From positions 1-5,345 of the forward strand of contig CATKZA010000147.1 of the NCBI GenBank assembly GCA_949841235.1: DNA of 5,345 bases, read 5' to 3'. The translations under genes were made by a program, and so were the position numbers. This DNA is from an uncultured Clostridiaceae bacterium (GTDB lineage: Bacteria; Bacillota; Clostridia; Lachnospirales; Lachnospiraceae). The notes under the pieces are model-generated. The model worked only from the letters and a program-made list of their open reading frames with translations, did no database searches and was not told where the DNA came from. Every line of letters starts with the position of its first letter. Within the stretch, counting starts at the first letter, position 1. Below, one piece after another: positions 5,243 through 5,345 of this stretch.

Positions 5243-5345
5243 ATGAATACTATTTTATTGGCGGCGGTCATTATCGGTGCTACTGGTCTGATTATTGCCC
5301 TCCTCTTGGGGGTGGCGGCGAATGTGTTTGCCGTGCCGGTGGATG
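5243..5345 (+). CDS. rnfB: Rnf complex subunit RnfB, N-terminal fragment (cut by the right edge)
   Basis: Only 34 codons are present. ATG at 5243 lies behind GAGAGGAGGAG; the nearer ATG at 5238 hits a stop after two codons. The translation (MNTILLAAVIIGATGLIIAL, then LLGVAANVFAVPVD) is a single N-terminal membrane helix followed by the start of the V-A-x-x-F-x-V-x-V-D sequence typical of RnfB. The missing remainder should contain the Fe-S domain and ferredoxin-type 4Fe-4S motifs that accept electrons from reduced ferredoxin. It lies 16 nt after rnfA and is the expected last gene of the C-D-G-E-A-B order. Identity rests on this short match plus position. Confidence 0.9.
   Translation, partial: MNTILLAAVIIGATGLIIALLLGVAANVFAVPVD

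Noticed and set aside
4334..5271. Minus-strand open frames at 4334-4621, 4744-5271 and 4905-5195
   Set aside because: They are shadows of rnfE and rnfA; the Ala-rich one is only the complement of the rnfE Ala-coding tail.

Overview
The window holds most of an Rnf operon (ferredoxin:NAD+ oxidoreductase, an ion-pumping respiratory complex) in the order rnfC-rnfD-rnfG-rnfE-rnfA-rnfB. RnfB is cut by the right edge. This C-D-G-E-A-B order is typical of anaerobic Firmicutes (Clostridia); proteobacterial operons usually run A-B-C-D-G-E. Strong AGGAGG-type ribosome sites, two GTG starts, mid-range GC coding sequence and a divergent secreted leucine-rich-repeat (BspA-like) protein suggest a gut-type clostridium, perhaps Lachnospiraceae. 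The family assignment is inference.

Layout: 1-508 (minus strand) is the 5' part of a secreted BspA-type LRR protein that runs off the left edge. 509-898 is an AT-rich divergent intergenic region. It holds a candidate minus-strand promoter, several short palindromes and direct repeats, a good extended -10 promoter for rnf (742-769), and a leader of about 120 nt with two mutually exclusive predicted hairpins. From 899 to the right edge the six rnf genes are packed with gaps of 15-16 nt or an 11-nt overlap, each with its own strong Shine-Dalgarno site, and clearly form one operon.

How the genes work together (family knowledge): RnfB takes electrons from reduced ferredoxin. They pass through a [2Fe-2S] cluster held between the membrane proteins RnfA and RnfE, then through covalent FMN on RnfG and RnfD, and reach RnfC, whose Fe-S clusters and FMN reduce NAD+. 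The energy is conserved as a Na+ or H+ gradient. The key residues are visible: two CxxCxxCxxxCP motifs in RnfC, flavinylation threonines in RnfD (T151) and RnfG (T189), and the paired membrane cysteines of RnfE (C26, C109) and RnfA (C27, C115).

The system itself is known. The less ordinary parts are a C-terminal extension on RnfE, made of a four-cysteine CxxxCxxCxxC motif followed by an Ala/Lys/Glu tail, the possible switchable leader structure upstream of rnfC, and a decoy ATG ahead of the rnfD GTG start. No mobile element, tRNA, rRNA or CRISPR array was seen.
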